From Yoonia rosea (GTDB taxonomy: Bacteria; Pseudomonadota; Alphaproteobacteria; Rhodobacterales; Rhodobacteraceae): a DNA stretch of 64,000 bases. The notes below the pieces were generated by a model that did no database searches, was not told the DNA's origin, and saw only the letters and a program-made list of their open reading frames with translations. Below, in pieces: positions 48,184 through 56,810 of this stretch. Numbering within the stretch: position 1 is the first letter of the stretch; each line of letters opens with the position of its first letter. The translations under genes and the position numbers were made by a program. The stretch is taken from assembly GCF_900156505.1 (NCBI RefSeq), contig NZ_FTPR01000001.1, positions 744,001 to 808,000 of the forward strand. Direction: 5' to 3'.

Positions 48184-48909
48184 TTAGTCTGCGGGGTTCG
48201 TAACGGGCAGGGCGGATTTGTCGTTTGGATAGACAAGACCTGCCGAAATCACGAGCTTGGCTGCATCCTCGACCGTCATATCCAGCTCCTTGATGTCGCG
48301 CTTGGGCAGGAACAGCAGGAACCCCGAAGTCGGGTTCGGCGTGGTCGGCAAGAACACAGTCACGAAAGGCTCACCGTCGTTCAGTTTGCTATCAATCTCG
48401 CCTTTGGCATTGATCGAAATAAAGGCAATGGCCCAGATGCCCTTGCGCGGGTATTCGACCAGACAGGCCCTATCGAATGAGGTTTCACGCTGCGAAAAGA
48501 CCGTTTCCGCAATCTGTTTGACCGCGTTATAGATCGAACGGACAACCGGCATCCGGTCGACGAACCGTTCACCTATGCCAAGAAAAGAACGCCCGATCAG
48601 CCCCTTGCCGACCCAACCGACGATGATGGTGAAGATCAGGAAAATCACCACGCCAACACCGCGCACGTTCACCGCGATCTGGTCTTCGCCTTCCAGCCCC
48701 AAGAGGCCATTCAAGAGGGCGGTGGGCTGATAGGCATCCGGGATAAAGGGCCAGACCCAGCTATCGACCCAGCCAACGGCCGTCCAGATCAGCCAGATGG
48801 TCAACCCGATGGGGGCCACAATAATCAGACCCGCCAGAAAATTACTGCGCAATCTGGCAATGATGCCCGGCTGATGGCGGCGCTTGTCGTCTGAATGTGG
48901 GTCGATCAT
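48184..48909 (-). CDS. DUF502 membrane protein
   Basis: A 241-residue protein with two membrane segments (FLAGLIIVAPIGLTIWLIWT and VGVVIFLIFTIIVGWVGKG). It has the DUF502 signature DRMPVVRSIYNAVKQIAETVF followed by a soluble beta domain (VTVFLPTTPNPTSG). The family function is unknown. ATG 48909 gives the usual N-terminus; a longer frame to 48966 has an atypical extra 19 residues. It runs leftward next to psuG. Confidence 0.87.
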   Translation of the reverse strand: MIDPHSDDKRRHQPGIIARLRSNFLAGLIIVAPIGLTIWLIWTAVGWVDSWVWPFIPDAYQPTALLNGLLGLEGEDQIAVNVRGVGVVIFLIFTIIVGWVGKGLIGRSFLGIGERFVDRMPVVRSIYNAVKQIAETVFSQRETSFDRACLVEYPRKGIWAIAFISINAKGEIDSKLNDGEPFVTVFLPTTPNPTSGFLLFLPKRDIKELDMTVEDAAKLVISAGLVYPNDKSALPVTNPAD

Positions 48910-48989
48910 TTTGATGGTCTCGAACTCTCTTGCCGAACACTTAGGTGTTGCGCGCCCTTGCAGCAAGCAGTCATCGGACCGTCACAGCG

Positions 48990-49895
48990 CTATTTCGTCA
49001 TTGCGATGGCAATTTGTGCAGCTAACCGCGCATTGTTCCGCACAAGGGCAATATTTGCAGTCAACGAACGCCCTTCGGTCAGTTCAAAGATACGTCCCAG
49101 CAGGAAGGGTGTGACGGCTTTGGCGGTGATCCCTTGTGCCTCGGCCTCTTGCAGGGCCTGTGTGATGATCGGGTGCAGTACCTCGGCGGGAATTTCATCA
49201 GCTTGCGGGATCGGATTGGCCACCAGCTGTCCACCCTGCAGGCCCATCGCCGAGCGGGTCTGTTGGGCCCTTGCGATGTCTTCGGGCGTGTCCATGCGCA
49301 ATGGGGCAGGCAGATCAGAGCTGGCAGACCAGAAAGCGGGCAGGCGGTCTTGCCCGTAGGCAATCACTGGCACACCCAGCGTTTCCAGCACTTCGAATGT
49401 TTTCGGCAGATCAAGAATGGCCTTCGCCCCCGCGCCGACAACCGTGACAGGCGTTTGTGCCAATTCGTGCAGATCAGCCGAGATATCAAAGCTATGCTCC
49501 GCTCCGCGATGCACACCGCCAATCCCGCCTGTCGCAAAGACATGGATACCTGCCAGATGCGCCGCAATCATGGTCGCGGCAACCGTCGTGGCACCTGTCC
49601 CACCCGTTGCAATGCAGGCCGCCATGTCGGCACGCGACAGTTTGGCGACATTCTGCGCCTGACCCAATGCCTCAAGCGTCTCGAGTTCCAGCCCCACGTG
49701 CAGCTTGCCGTCCAGCACAGCGATCGTTGCAGGCACGGCACCGGCCGCGCGCACATCGTCTTCGACCAGCCGCGCGGTTTCAACGTTCTGCGGGAAGGGC
49801 ATACCGTGGGTAATGATGGTACTTTCCAGCGCCACGATGGCTGCGCCGGATGTGCGAGCGGCGGCGACTTCGGTGCTATAGTGGATCGGGATCAT
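48990..49895 (-). CDS. psuG: Pseudouridine-5'-phosphate glycosidase
   Basis: A 301-residue enzyme that cleaves pseudouridine 5'-phosphate to uracil and ribose 5-phosphate. Motifs include VALESTIITHGMPFPQN, GGTGATTVAATM and the lysine of GAGAKAILDL that forms the sugar adduct. The start overlaps the psuK stop by four bases. Together the pair recycles pseudouridine from RNA decay. The product is complete and of normal length. Confidence 0.94.
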   Translation of the reverse strand: MIPIHYSTEVAAARTSGAAIVALESTIITHGMPFPQNVETARLVEDDVRAAGAVPATIAVLDGKLHVGLELETLEALGQAQNVAKLSRADMAACIATGGTGATTVAATMIAAHLAGIHVFATGGIGGVHRGAEHSFDISADLHELAQTPVTVVGAGAKAILDLPKTFEVLETLGVPVIAYGQDRLPAFWSASSDLPAPLRMDTPEDIARAQQTRSAMGLQGGQLVANPIPQADEIPAEVLHPIITQALQEAEAQGITAKAVTPFLLGRIFELTEGRSLTANIALVRNNARLAAQIAIAMTK

Positions 49896-50785
49896 AGGGG
49901 TGTTTCTCCGGAAACATAGGTGGCGGCGGCGTTCAAAGCGCGGGTCAGCGAGGCGGCACGGTCCATGCCTTGTGCCTCGGACGCGATATGCGCGGCCATA
50001 AAGGTATCGCCCGCGCCGGTCACGCGCGTGACCATGACGGCGGGCGGAGTTTGCGTGATGATATCCCCTGCGGTCCCTTCGGAGGCGGATTTGCCGCCAT
50101 CGGTCACCAGAACACGGTGCGCGCCCCGTTTGATCAGGGCTACGGCGGCATCGGCCGATGTCTCGAATGCGCTCTGGCAGAGCAACCCGGCCTCTTCAAG
50201 GTTCACATAAAGCGTAGCTGAGGGGTGCCCGACAAGCGCCAAAAGCCGCTCAGCCTTGCCGGGGGATGCCGGCGCGACACGCAAATCAGTGGCAGCAAAA
50301 AGTGGTGATGTGGCAATAACTTGCAACAATTCCTCGGTCAGGTTGCCATCAAGCGCAACAAGCCCTGCGAATGGGGTCTCGGCAGATCCCAAGCGGCCGT
50401 CTGCCAGAGGGCGCAGGATTTTTTCCCCCGCGGCTTCAAGCGAATGCGCATCGGCAATGGCCGCGACCAGCCCATTGGCCCCCTCAATCGCCATATACAC
50501 ATCTGTCGGCAGGTCATCCGAGCGGTACATATAATCGCAAATCATGCCCATGCGGATCGCTTCGCCCATCAGTTCTTCGCCCTCGGCATCGCGGCCGACG
50601 GTGGTCAGCAGGGCAGGCGTCATGGAAAAGCGGCGCAGGGTCATCGCGATATTCATGGCCACGCCGCCGGGCAGACGGGTGATCCGCCCCGGCACATCAG
50701 AGCCCACGCGCATGTGGCTGGCCGCGCGCCCGATCACGTCCCACAGGACGGACCCGATGCACAAAATGTCAGGTGTCTTGGTCAT
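49892..50785 (-). CDS. psuK: Pseudouridine kinase (PfkB family)
   Basis: A 297-residue ribokinase-type kinase. LPGGVAMNIAMTLRRF is the N-terminal substrate motif, and VTGAGDTFMAAH holds the anion hole and catalytic Asp. Its tight coupling to psuG (four-base overlap) identifies the substrate as pseudouridine, since this pair is a known gene unit. It starts the two-gene unit. No transporter for the nucleoside is linked to it here. Confidence 0.92.
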   Translation of the reverse strand: MTKTPDILCIGSVLWDVIGRAASHMRVGSDVPGRITRLPGGVAMNIAMTLRRFSMTPALLTTVGRDAEGEELMGEAIRMGMICDYMYRSDDLPTDVYMAIEGANGLVAAIADAHSLEAAGEKILRPLADGRLGSAETPFAGLVALDGNLTEELLQVIATSPLFAATDLRVAPASPGKAERLLALVGHPSATLYVNLEEAGLLCQSAFETSADAAVALIKRGAHRVLVTDGGKSASEGTAGDIITQTPPAVMVTRVTGAGDTFMAAHIASEAQGMDRAASLTRALNAAATYVSGETPL

Positions 50786-50823
50786 GCGCGTCTTCTGACC
50801 GAGAGCCGCGCCAAGGGCAAGTC

Positions 50824-51624
50824 CTAGTCGGGAACAGCAAACGTCAGATTGGCCCAGAGCGTTTCCCAGACAGCACCGGATAGCTCGGCCAGCCGTTCAT
50901 TAGGTTCGCGCAGGACAACCGCATCTACCATGTAGCTATAGCCAGGCCGCACGGGGAACGTCGCGATCCCGTTTTCATCGGTTTGGTAAAGCGAGATTGA
51001 AACCTGTGAATCAGCCGCTTTCTCAAAGACTTCAACCTGTGTGTTGGCGCGCAGGTCATTGCGGTAATAGACCTGCACCTGAAAGCCGTCGCTCAGATCA
51101 TCCGTATAGGGATTGGTCAGGGCGACGATCTCGGTCTCCAACCCCACACGGCGATCCGCACCAGCGCTGTTGCCGACGCCGATCAGGGATTTGGAATAAC
51201 GGGAATAAACCTCGGTAAAATTCTCGAGCGGCAGGCCGCGTGCCTCATGCTGGGACAGCACATCGCCAAAGTCCTTATGATCAACGAAACGTTGGAACCT
51301 TTCCCAATTCTCGTAATCCACCGTCGCACTGTTGGCCTGATAGGCCGCGATGTTCAGCCCCTCTGCCACTGGCTCCTGCTGCAACGCGGGGGTATCGCCC
51401 GTCCGTCCGGTCACACGGGCCGAGGCATCGCCGGCAAAAAGCACAAAGTTCACAAAGCGCTGCGGCAGATAGGCCAGCTTGACGCCCGCAAACTCTTCCC
51501 CATTGACAATATCTGCCTCAAGGCTACCGTCGGCCTCCACCTGATAATCGGTTGGTTCGATCCAAAACTCGTGGGCCTCTGCAGGTGCTGCAAATACAAT
51601 GAAAGCGAAGGCAAGAATGCGCAT
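50824..51624 (-). CDS. Periplasmic DUF4198 protein
   Basis: A 266-residue protein with a signal peptide (MRILAFAFIVFAAPAEA, cut before HEFW). It has the DUF4198 pattern HEFWIEPTDYQVEADG at the mature start, a typical N-terminal His, and a C-terminal beta-sandwich (GIATFPVRPGYSYMVDAVV). DUF4198 proteins are linked to nickel or cobalt uptake in several bacteria. GGGGA lies seven bases before the ATG at 51624. It is head-to-head with a HupE-type transporter, with start codons overlapping by two bases. Confidence 0.82.
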   Translation of the reverse strand: MRILAFAFIVFAAPAEAHEFWIEPTDYQVEADGSLEADIVNGEEFAGVKLAYLPQRFVNFVLFAGDASARVTGRTGDTPALQQEPVAEGLNIAAYQANSATVDYENWERFQRFVDHKDFGDVLSQHEARGLPLENFTEVYSRYSKSLIGVGNSAGADRRVGLETEIVALTNPYTDDLSDGFQVQVYYRNDLRANTQVEVFEKAADSQVSISLYQTDENGIATFPVRPGYSYMVDAVVLREPNERLAELSGAVWETLWANLTFAVPD

Positions 51625-53035
51625 GGATATTTCCCCTATTACGCGGGTGAGGGTGGCCTTTCTGCGGTTGTTGTCAAGCGCTCTCCTCATTTGGTTCACG
51701 ACACTGTCAACTGCGCAGGCCCATGAGGTGATTCCCGCGATCGCCGACATGCGCGCGGTTGAAGGTGAATTGCGATTTGAGGTTCGCGCAAATATCGAAA
51801 GCTTCATAGCCGGTGTGAACCTGGCCGAAACAGAGGATATCAATGACAGCGACCGGGCCGAGATCTATGATCGCTTGCGTGCGCTTCCGCCAGCTGAGCT
51901 TGCCGCGCAATTCGAGGCCTTCTGGCCGCAGATGGCCCAAGGGATCACGCTGACAGCAGATGGCATGCCTTTGGTGCCGACCTTCGGGTCTGTCGCGGTC
52001 GACCCCGTGGGAAATGTTGAGGTTGTCCGCTTTTCCGTCTTTGAATTCAGCGCCGAGCTGCCCGCAGGGGTCGCGACCGTCCAGGTGGGGTGGGCCCCCG
52101 AATTTGGCGTGCTTGTCTTACGCCAGATGGATGTCCCTTTGCCCTACGATGGCTATCTTGCCGGTGGCGCGTTGTCGGATCAGATTTCGCTTGCGGGTGG
52201 CGGACAGACAACATGGTGGGTGACATTTGCCAACTACACTCCCGTGGGGTTTGACCACATCGTGCCCAAGGGGCTGGATCATATCCTTTTTGTATTGGGG
52301 CTGTTCTTTCTGGCCGCAAGGTTCCGCCCGCTATTGTTGCAGGTATCGCTCTTTACACTGGCCCACACGATCACACTGGCGGCGGCGGCCCTCGGCTATA
52401 CCGATTTTGCTGATGAATTCACGCAAAATGCCTTTGGCATTGCCTTTATTGATATCGTCGAGCCGCTGATTGCGCTGTCGATCGCCTATGTCGCCATTGA
52501 GAATATCTTTACGCGAGGGATCAGCCCATGGCGGCCTTTCGTGATCTTCATTTTCGGTCTGTTGCACGGGCTTGGCTTTGCATCGGTACTGGCGGAATTC
52601 GGTCTGCCCGAGGAAACCTTTGTTGCCGCCTTGATCGGCTTTAACGTCGGCGTCGAGGTGGGACAGCTTGCCGTGATCGCGGTGATGTTCTTTTTCGTCT
52701 GGCAGGCGTTGCGCATTGATCGCGGTGCGAATGACATCACAAAGGGACTCGTGCTTTACGGCGTTCTTGCCGTGGTCGGCGTGGCGCTGATCGCGTTCGA
52801 CAGTGCGCAGATCCCGGCTGTGCTGGCGTCTCCGCTTTTGCTCCTCGATACACCCGCGTTGCTTTTTGCTGTCACCTTCGTTGCGATGGCGGTGCTTTGC
52901 AGTATCTCGATTGTGCTGCGTGACCGCATTGACGCCTACCGCCTTTTCGTGGCTGTTCCGGCCTCGGTCGTGATCGCCGCGATTGGCCTTTACTGGTTCA
53001 TCGAACGGTCATATGGCACGCTCACGGGTATCTAA
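51623..53035 (+). CDS. HupE/UreJ-type membrane protein
   Basis: A 470-residue protein in two parts: a signal peptide plus about 200-residue periplasmic domain, then a HupE/UreJ-type membrane domain with GFDHIVPKGLDHILFVLGLFFL and HTITLAAAALG, and six to seven membrane segments. HupE/UreJ proteins carry nickel or cobalt ions. The start is uncertain. ATG 51623 overlaps the divergent DUF4198 start, while in-frame GTGs at 51647 and 51653 would also retain a good signal peptide (LLSSALLIWFTTLSTAQA). The substrate is inferred from the family. Confidence 0.85.
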   Translation: MDISPITRVRVAFLRLLSSALLIWFTTLSTAQAHEVIPAIADMRAVEGELRFEVRANIESFIAGVNLAETEDINDSDRAEIYDRLRALPPAELAAQFEAFWPQMAQGITLTADGMPLVPTFGSVAVDPVGNVEVVRFSVFEFSAELPAGVATVQVGWAPEFGVLVLRQMDVPLPYDGYLAGGALSDQISLAGGGQTTWWVTFANYTPVGFDHIVPKGLDHILFVLGLFFLAARFRPLLLQVSLFTLAHTITLAAAALGYTDFADEFTQNAFGIAFIDIVEPLIALSIAYVAIENIFTRGISPWRPFVIFIFGLLHGLGFASVLAEFGLPEETFVAALIGFNVGVEVGQLAVIAVMFFFVWQALRIDRGANDITKGLVLYGVLAVVGVALIAFDSAQIPAVLASPLLLLDTPALLFAVTFVAMAVLCSISIVLRDRIDAYRLFVAVPASVVIAAIGLYWFIERSYGTLTGI

Positions 53036-53060
53036 TGCGGGTCTGCATATCATCTTGCCC

Positions 53061-53082
53061 TTAAAAACTCCCGCCGGAGGCA
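53061..53082 (-). repeat. GCCTCCGGCGGG intergenic element, copy 2
   Basis: Reverse-strand copy of the element found after mfd, 25 bases after the HupE stop. The shared core is ATGCCTCCGGCGGG, with a TTTA-type end in both. Confidence 0.55.
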
Positions 53083-53089
53083 TCCTGAG

Positions 53090-53153
53090 GCTTGCGCAAG
53101 CGCGCGACCCCCGCTAAAGAGCGCTCACTTAATCCCGCAGGCGGGGGCGGGTC
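53090..53153 (+). promoter_or_regulatory. Structured leader upstream of rpsB
   Basis: The 200 bases before rpsB contain a 12-base palindrome GCTTGCGCAAGC (53090-53101). A long hairpin follows: CCCCCGC (53108-53114) pairs with GCGGGGG (53141-53147), flanked by GAC/GTC. Further stems include GGATC (about 53174) with GATCC (about 53202). Ribosomal protein S2 controls its own synthesis through a leader in several bacteria, so this may be such a site. Confidence 0.4.
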
Positions 53154-53237
53154 CAATGGGGAGACATCCCAAAGGATCCACCGGTTGGCATGATGCTGAT
53201 CCCCCGCTGAGGCTTGAAACCGGAAAAGGAAAACGAC

Positions 53238-54008
53238 ATGGCTCTTCCCGAGTTCTCCATGCGTCAGCTGCTTGAAGCAGGCGTACACTTTGGTCACCAG
53301 ACCGCCCGCTGGAACCCCAAGATGGATCAATACATCTACGGTTCGCGCAACGGCATCCACATTATGGACCTGACACAGACTGTTCCAATGCTGGACCAGG
53401 CGCTGCAAGTCATCCGCGACACTGTCGCCAAAGGCGGCCGCGTTCTGTTCGTCGGCACCAAGCGTCAGGCAGCAAAGCCGATCATGGAAGCCGCAGAGAA
53501 ATCCGCACAGTTCTATATGAACCACCGCTGGTTGGGTGGCACGCTGACAAACTGGCAGACAGTTTCGCAGTCCATCAACCGTCTGAAAGCTATCGACGAA
53601 GCCTCCGCAAACGGCTTTGCCGGCCTGACCAAGAAAGAGCGTCTTGGCATGGAGCGCGAGCAGGGCAAACTGCAGGCATCCTTGGGCGGTATCCGCGAAA
53701 TGGGCGGCGTGCCTGACCTTCTGTTCGTCATTGACGTGAACAAAGAAGACCTGGCCATCGCAGAAGCCAACAAGCTGGGCATCCCTGTTGTTGCTGTTGT
53801 TGACACCAACTGCTCGCCTGCTGGCATCGACTATGTCATCCCCGGCAATGACGACGCCGCACGCGCGATCGCACTTTATACCGATCTGGCTGCACGTGCT
53901 GCCCTTGACGGTATGACCGCACAGATGGGCGCCGCTGGCGTTGACATGGGCGAGCTCGAAGAGCTGGTGGAAGAGGTCGTTGCCGAAGAAGCAGCACCTG
54001 CCGAATAA
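53238..54008 (+). CDS. rpsB: 30S ribosomal protein S2
   Basis: A 256-residue protein starting [20 protein letters not shown], with the two S2 signatures ([11 protein letters not shown] and [13 protein letters not shown]). It has an acidic C-terminal tail ([18 protein letters not shown]), common in alphaproteobacteria. GAAAAGGAAAAC lies before ATG 53238. An in-frame GTG-type extension to 53214 is not needed. It is followed by tsf after 73 bases, the conserved pair. The leader is structured. Confidence 0.97.
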   Translation: MALPEFSMRQLLEAGVHFGHQTARWNPKMDQYIYGSRNGIHIMDLTQTVPMLDQALQVIRDTVAKGGRVLFVGTKRQAAKPIMEAAEKSAQFYMNHRWLGGTLTNWQTVSQSINRLKAIDEASANGFAGLTKKERLGMEREQGKLQASLGGIREMGGVPDLLFVIDVNKEDLAIAEANKLGIPVVAVVDTNCSPAGIDYVIPGNDDAARAIALYTDLAARAALDGMTAQMGAAGVDMGELEELVEEVVAEEAAPAE

Positions 54009-54081
54009 TCCATTCGACATCTTTTAGGGCAGGGGACGTTTGTCCCCGCCCATCCCTTTTTACCTCCAAAGGAGAAGAAAC

Positions 54082-54954
54082 ATGGCAATCACCGCTGCAA
54101 TGGTGAAAGAGCTGCGCGACAGCACAGGCGCAGGCATGATGGACGCCAAAAAGGCGCTGACCGAAACTGATGGCGACATGGAAGCGGCAGTCGACTGGCT
54201 GCGCACCAAGGGCCTCGCAAAAGCCGCCAAGAAATCCGGCCGTACCGCTGCAGAGGGCCTCGTGGCTGTTGCTGTATCCGGTGGCAAGGGTGTGGCTGTT
54301 GAAGTCAACTCCGAGACCGATTTTGTCGCGAAAAACGCAGACTTCCAGAAAATGGTTGCCAGCATCGCGAATGTGGCCCTGGGCACATCCGACATCGACG
54401 GCCTGAAGGCGGCTGACATGGGCGGCAAGACTGTCGAGCAGACCGTAACAGACGCTGTTGCCGTGATCGGTGAAAACATGTCCGTGCGTCGTATGGCGAC
54501 ACTGGAAGGTGGTTCTGTCGTGAACTACGTCCATAACGCCGCCGCACCCGGCATGGGCAGCATCGGCGTTCTGGTTGCAATGTCCGGCGACAACGAGGCT
54601 TTTGGCCGTCAGGTTGCAATGCACATCGCCGCTGCAAACCCTGCGTCCCTGTCCGAGGCCGATCTTGATCCGGCAGTGGTCGAGAAGGAAAAGCAGGTCC
54701 AGATGGACATCGCACGTGAAAGCGGCAAGCCAGAGGCCGTGATCGAAAAGATGATCATCGGCCGGATGCAAAAGTACATGGCCGAAGTCACATTGCTGAA
54801 CCAGCAGTTTGTTGTGAACCCCGACCTGACCGTTGGTCAGGCGGCTAAAGAGGCCGGTGTGGATATCACAGGTTACATCCGCCTTGCAGTAGGTGAAGGC
54901 ATCGAGAAAGCCGAAGAAGATTTCGCAGCCGAAGTTGCAAAACTGAACGGTTAA
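54082..54954 (+). CDS. tsf: Elongation factor Ts
   Basis: A 290-residue nucleotide exchange factor for EF-Tu. The N-terminal UBA-like helix ([20 protein letters not shown]) and the conserved TDFVAKN loop that inserts into EF-Tu are present, followed by two homologous core domains. AAAGGAG lies before ATG 54082; a longer frame to 54040 is rejected. It ends the rpsB-tsf unit, with a terminator after it. Confidence 0.97.
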   Translation: MAITAAMVKELRDSTGAGMMDAKKALTETDGDMEAAVDWLRTKGLAKAAKKSGRTAAEGLVAVAVSGGKGVAVEVNSETDFVAKNADFQKMVASIANVALGTSDIDGLKAADMGGKTVEQTVTDAVAVIGENMSVRRMATLEGGSVVNYVHNAAAPGMGSIGVLVAMSGDNEAFGRQVAMHIAAANPASLSEADLDPAVVEKEKQVQMDIARESGKPEAVIEKMIIGRMQKYMAEVTLLNQQFVVNPDLTVGQAAKEAGVDITGYIRLAVGEGIEKAEEDFAAEVAKLNG

Positions 54955-54977
54955 CCAAAGTGCCTTGAAAAAAGAAT

Positions 54978-55006
54978 ACGGCCCGCGATGAACAATCGCG
55001 GGCCGT
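54978..55006 (+). terminator. Terminator-like hairpin after tsf
   Basis: ACGGCCCGCGAT (54978-54989) and ATCGCGGGCCGT (54995-55006) form a perfect 12-base stem with a 5-base loop. The T tail is interrupted (TTTCCCGTTTT), so it may act with reduced efficiency. Confidence 0.75.
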
Positions 55007-55009
55007 TTC

Positions 55010-55340
55010 CCGTTTTAAGGGAAATCCGCGACACCACACTCGGAAGAAAGCAGGTGCCGCAACGAGAATACTCAGTTCAGTTTCGGGACGAAAAACTGAG
55101 CGCTATCGTTAAAGCGCTGACGCGACCAGGCAAACCTGCCACGCCAGCATCCGGTTACCCGGAACAAGAAAGCAGGGCCCTGTAATTACAAGGGAATACT
55201 TCCTCATGTTCCCAGGCCTAAGGCCACCACTCACGGAACATCGTCAGACTGCCACCTTACGTCGGGTCACGAAAGTAAGGTAAACCTGACTTCACAAAAA
55301 GTTGTTCAAAAGCGGCGCAGAACCGCCGACGCACGGGCCC
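55010..55340. other. Intergenic region between tsf and the LuxR gene
   Basis: No credible gene. One hairpin, ACCTTAC (55254-55260) with GTAAGGT (55275-55281), and the small repeat GGCC-TAA-GGCC near 55218 were noted. A 65-codon frame (54988-55185) overlaps the terminator and is not believed. A small RNA cannot be excluded, but there is no clear promoter. Confidence 0.35.
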
Positions 55341-56105
55341 TCAGGCGGTCTCTGGGTCCATCAGAAACATCTGATTGTAGAAAGCGGCCTTCAACACAGC
55401 CTGTGCCGTGGTTTCGACACCCAGCGTATCGCGTGCCAGCCGCAAGTGTTTCTCAACCGTCGCCGGTGTCAGTTTCAAAAGTGCTGCAATATCTTGTGTG
55501 GTTTTGCCATCGCCCACCCATTGCAACACCTCACGCTGTCGCTTGGTCAGCGTCCGATCACCCGAATAGGGCAGGGTCAGCAGTTTGAGGTGCATGACGT
55601 TGTTCATGACAACAATTTCGTCGCCATGTTCGGCCCACACCTGTTCCACGGCATCTTGTGTCATGCCCGGTTTTGCAGTCAGAGCAATGGCACCTTTGGT
55701 GCGTTCAGAGACCGAACGAAAGCTGATCGTATAACCGGCTGTCACGTTCATGGATTTGTTGAATTCGACCACCCGCAATTCGCTCGGGGTGAGGTGATCA
55801 ACACGTTCCATATCCAGCATCCAGCGCCAGCTGCAGGCGCCGCTATTTTCCAACGCCCATCGCAACATCGGAGCGTAGGTATAAAGCCCCTCATTGATAA
55901 AGACATTCATGTATTCTTCGGTCTGGGTTGAAAGCAGGACCCAGTCCTGCGGATCACCAAGACCTGTTGATGTCCGGTACCGGGTGAATCCATACATCAA
56001 CCTGTCGAAACCATAGGTGGCCATCTGACGGGTGTGAAGATCCCACAGTTCCTCGACCGAGTGGGCATTGGTCAGCTTTGCAAGCTGCGCTACCAATGAT
56101 GTCAT
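55341..56105 (-). CDS. LuxR-type regulator (autoinducer-binding domain + HTH)
   Basis: A 254-residue protein. The N-terminal autoinducer-binding domain (about 1-165) has YGFDRLMYGFTRY, DPQDWVLL and YTYAPMLRWALENSGACSW. The LuxR helix-turn-helix is at about 190-245 (LTKRQREVLQWVGDGKTTQDIAALLKL, residues cited by position). No luxI synthase lies in the window, so it is a solo regulator here. It may bind an acyl-homoserine lactone or another signal. Its start overlaps the aroQ stop by four bases, an unusual pairing. Confidence 0.85.
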   Translation of the reverse strand: MTSLVAQLAKLTNAHSVEELWDLHTRQMATYGFDRLMYGFTRYRTSTGLGDPQDWVLLSTQTEEYMNVFINEGLYTYAPMLRWALENSGACSWRWMLDMERVDHLTPSELRVVEFNKSMNVTAGYTISFRSVSERTKGAIALTAKPGMTQDAVEQVWAEHGDEIVVMNNVMHLKLLTLPYSGDRTLTKRQREVLQWVGDGKTTQDIAALLKLTPATVEKHLRLARDTLGVETTAQAVLKAAFYNQMFLMDPETA

Positions 56106-56548
56106 TGGACCTTCCCGATATATGAGACAAGCGCATCAATCGCCAAAGGATAACCGGCCGCGCCAAATCCGCAAATCTGTCCTACTGCAACGGGTGCGAT
56201 ATAGGATTTCTGGCGAAATGCCTCGCGGGCGTGGATGTTTGACAGGTGCAGCTCAACCACAGGCAACATGATGCTTGAAATCGCATCCATCAAAGCGACC
56301 GAGGTATGTGTGTAGGCACCCGCATTCAGGATCACACCCGCATGCACACCGCGCGCGCCATGCAGCATGTCAATCATTTCACCTTCATGGTTGGATTGCG
56401 CAAAAGCAATCTGAACCCCCAGCGCCTTGGCCCTTTCGTGGCAAAGGGCTTCGATATCGGCAAGCGTCGTTGGCCCGTAGACTTCGGGCTGGCGCGTGCC
56501 AAGCAGGTTCAGGTTCGGTCCGTTTAGGATCAGGATAGAATGTGTCAT
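56102..56548 (-). CDS. aroQ: Type II 3-dehydroquinate dehydratase
   Basis: A 148-residue enzyme of the shikimate pathway. The family motif LNGPNLNLLGTRQPEVYG carries the catalytic tyrosine (Y24) and Arg. Further conserved sites are LNAGAYTHTSVAL and ELHLSNIHAREAFR. The length is typical. It is read from a start at 56548 and is coupled to the LuxR regulator behind it (ATGA). No other shikimate genes are nearby. Confidence 0.95.
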   Translation of the reverse strand: MTHSILILNGPNLNLLGTRQPEVYGPTTLADIEALCHERAKALGVQIAFAQSNHEGEMIDMLHGARGVHAGVILNAGAYTHTSVALMDAISSIMLPVVELHLSNIHAREAFRQKSYIAPVAVGQICGFGAAGYPLAIDALVSYIGKVQ

Positions 56549-56810
56549 GCGGTTTCATTAACAGCTTTAACTATTGGGCCCAACGGATTTTTCACCACAA
56601 ATTTTTGCAGTTTCCGACCACATCCGAATATGCCATTCACAGTGGCATGTTTTGCTCGCACACTCAGACCCAAGTGCGGTAGGTGCTCGCAAATGCCAGG
56701 CCTATGGCCCAGGGAATGCTGAAAGGGAAGTTGTTGTTACGTGAATTTCTGGAGCAGGTTTGCACCCGTTGTCCCTTTGTTTCGCAGGTCTCGCGGAAAG
56801 GAGACCTGTT

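Noticed and set aside
54988..55185. 65-codon frame after tsf
   Set aside because: It begins inside the terminator hairpin and has no recognisable product.
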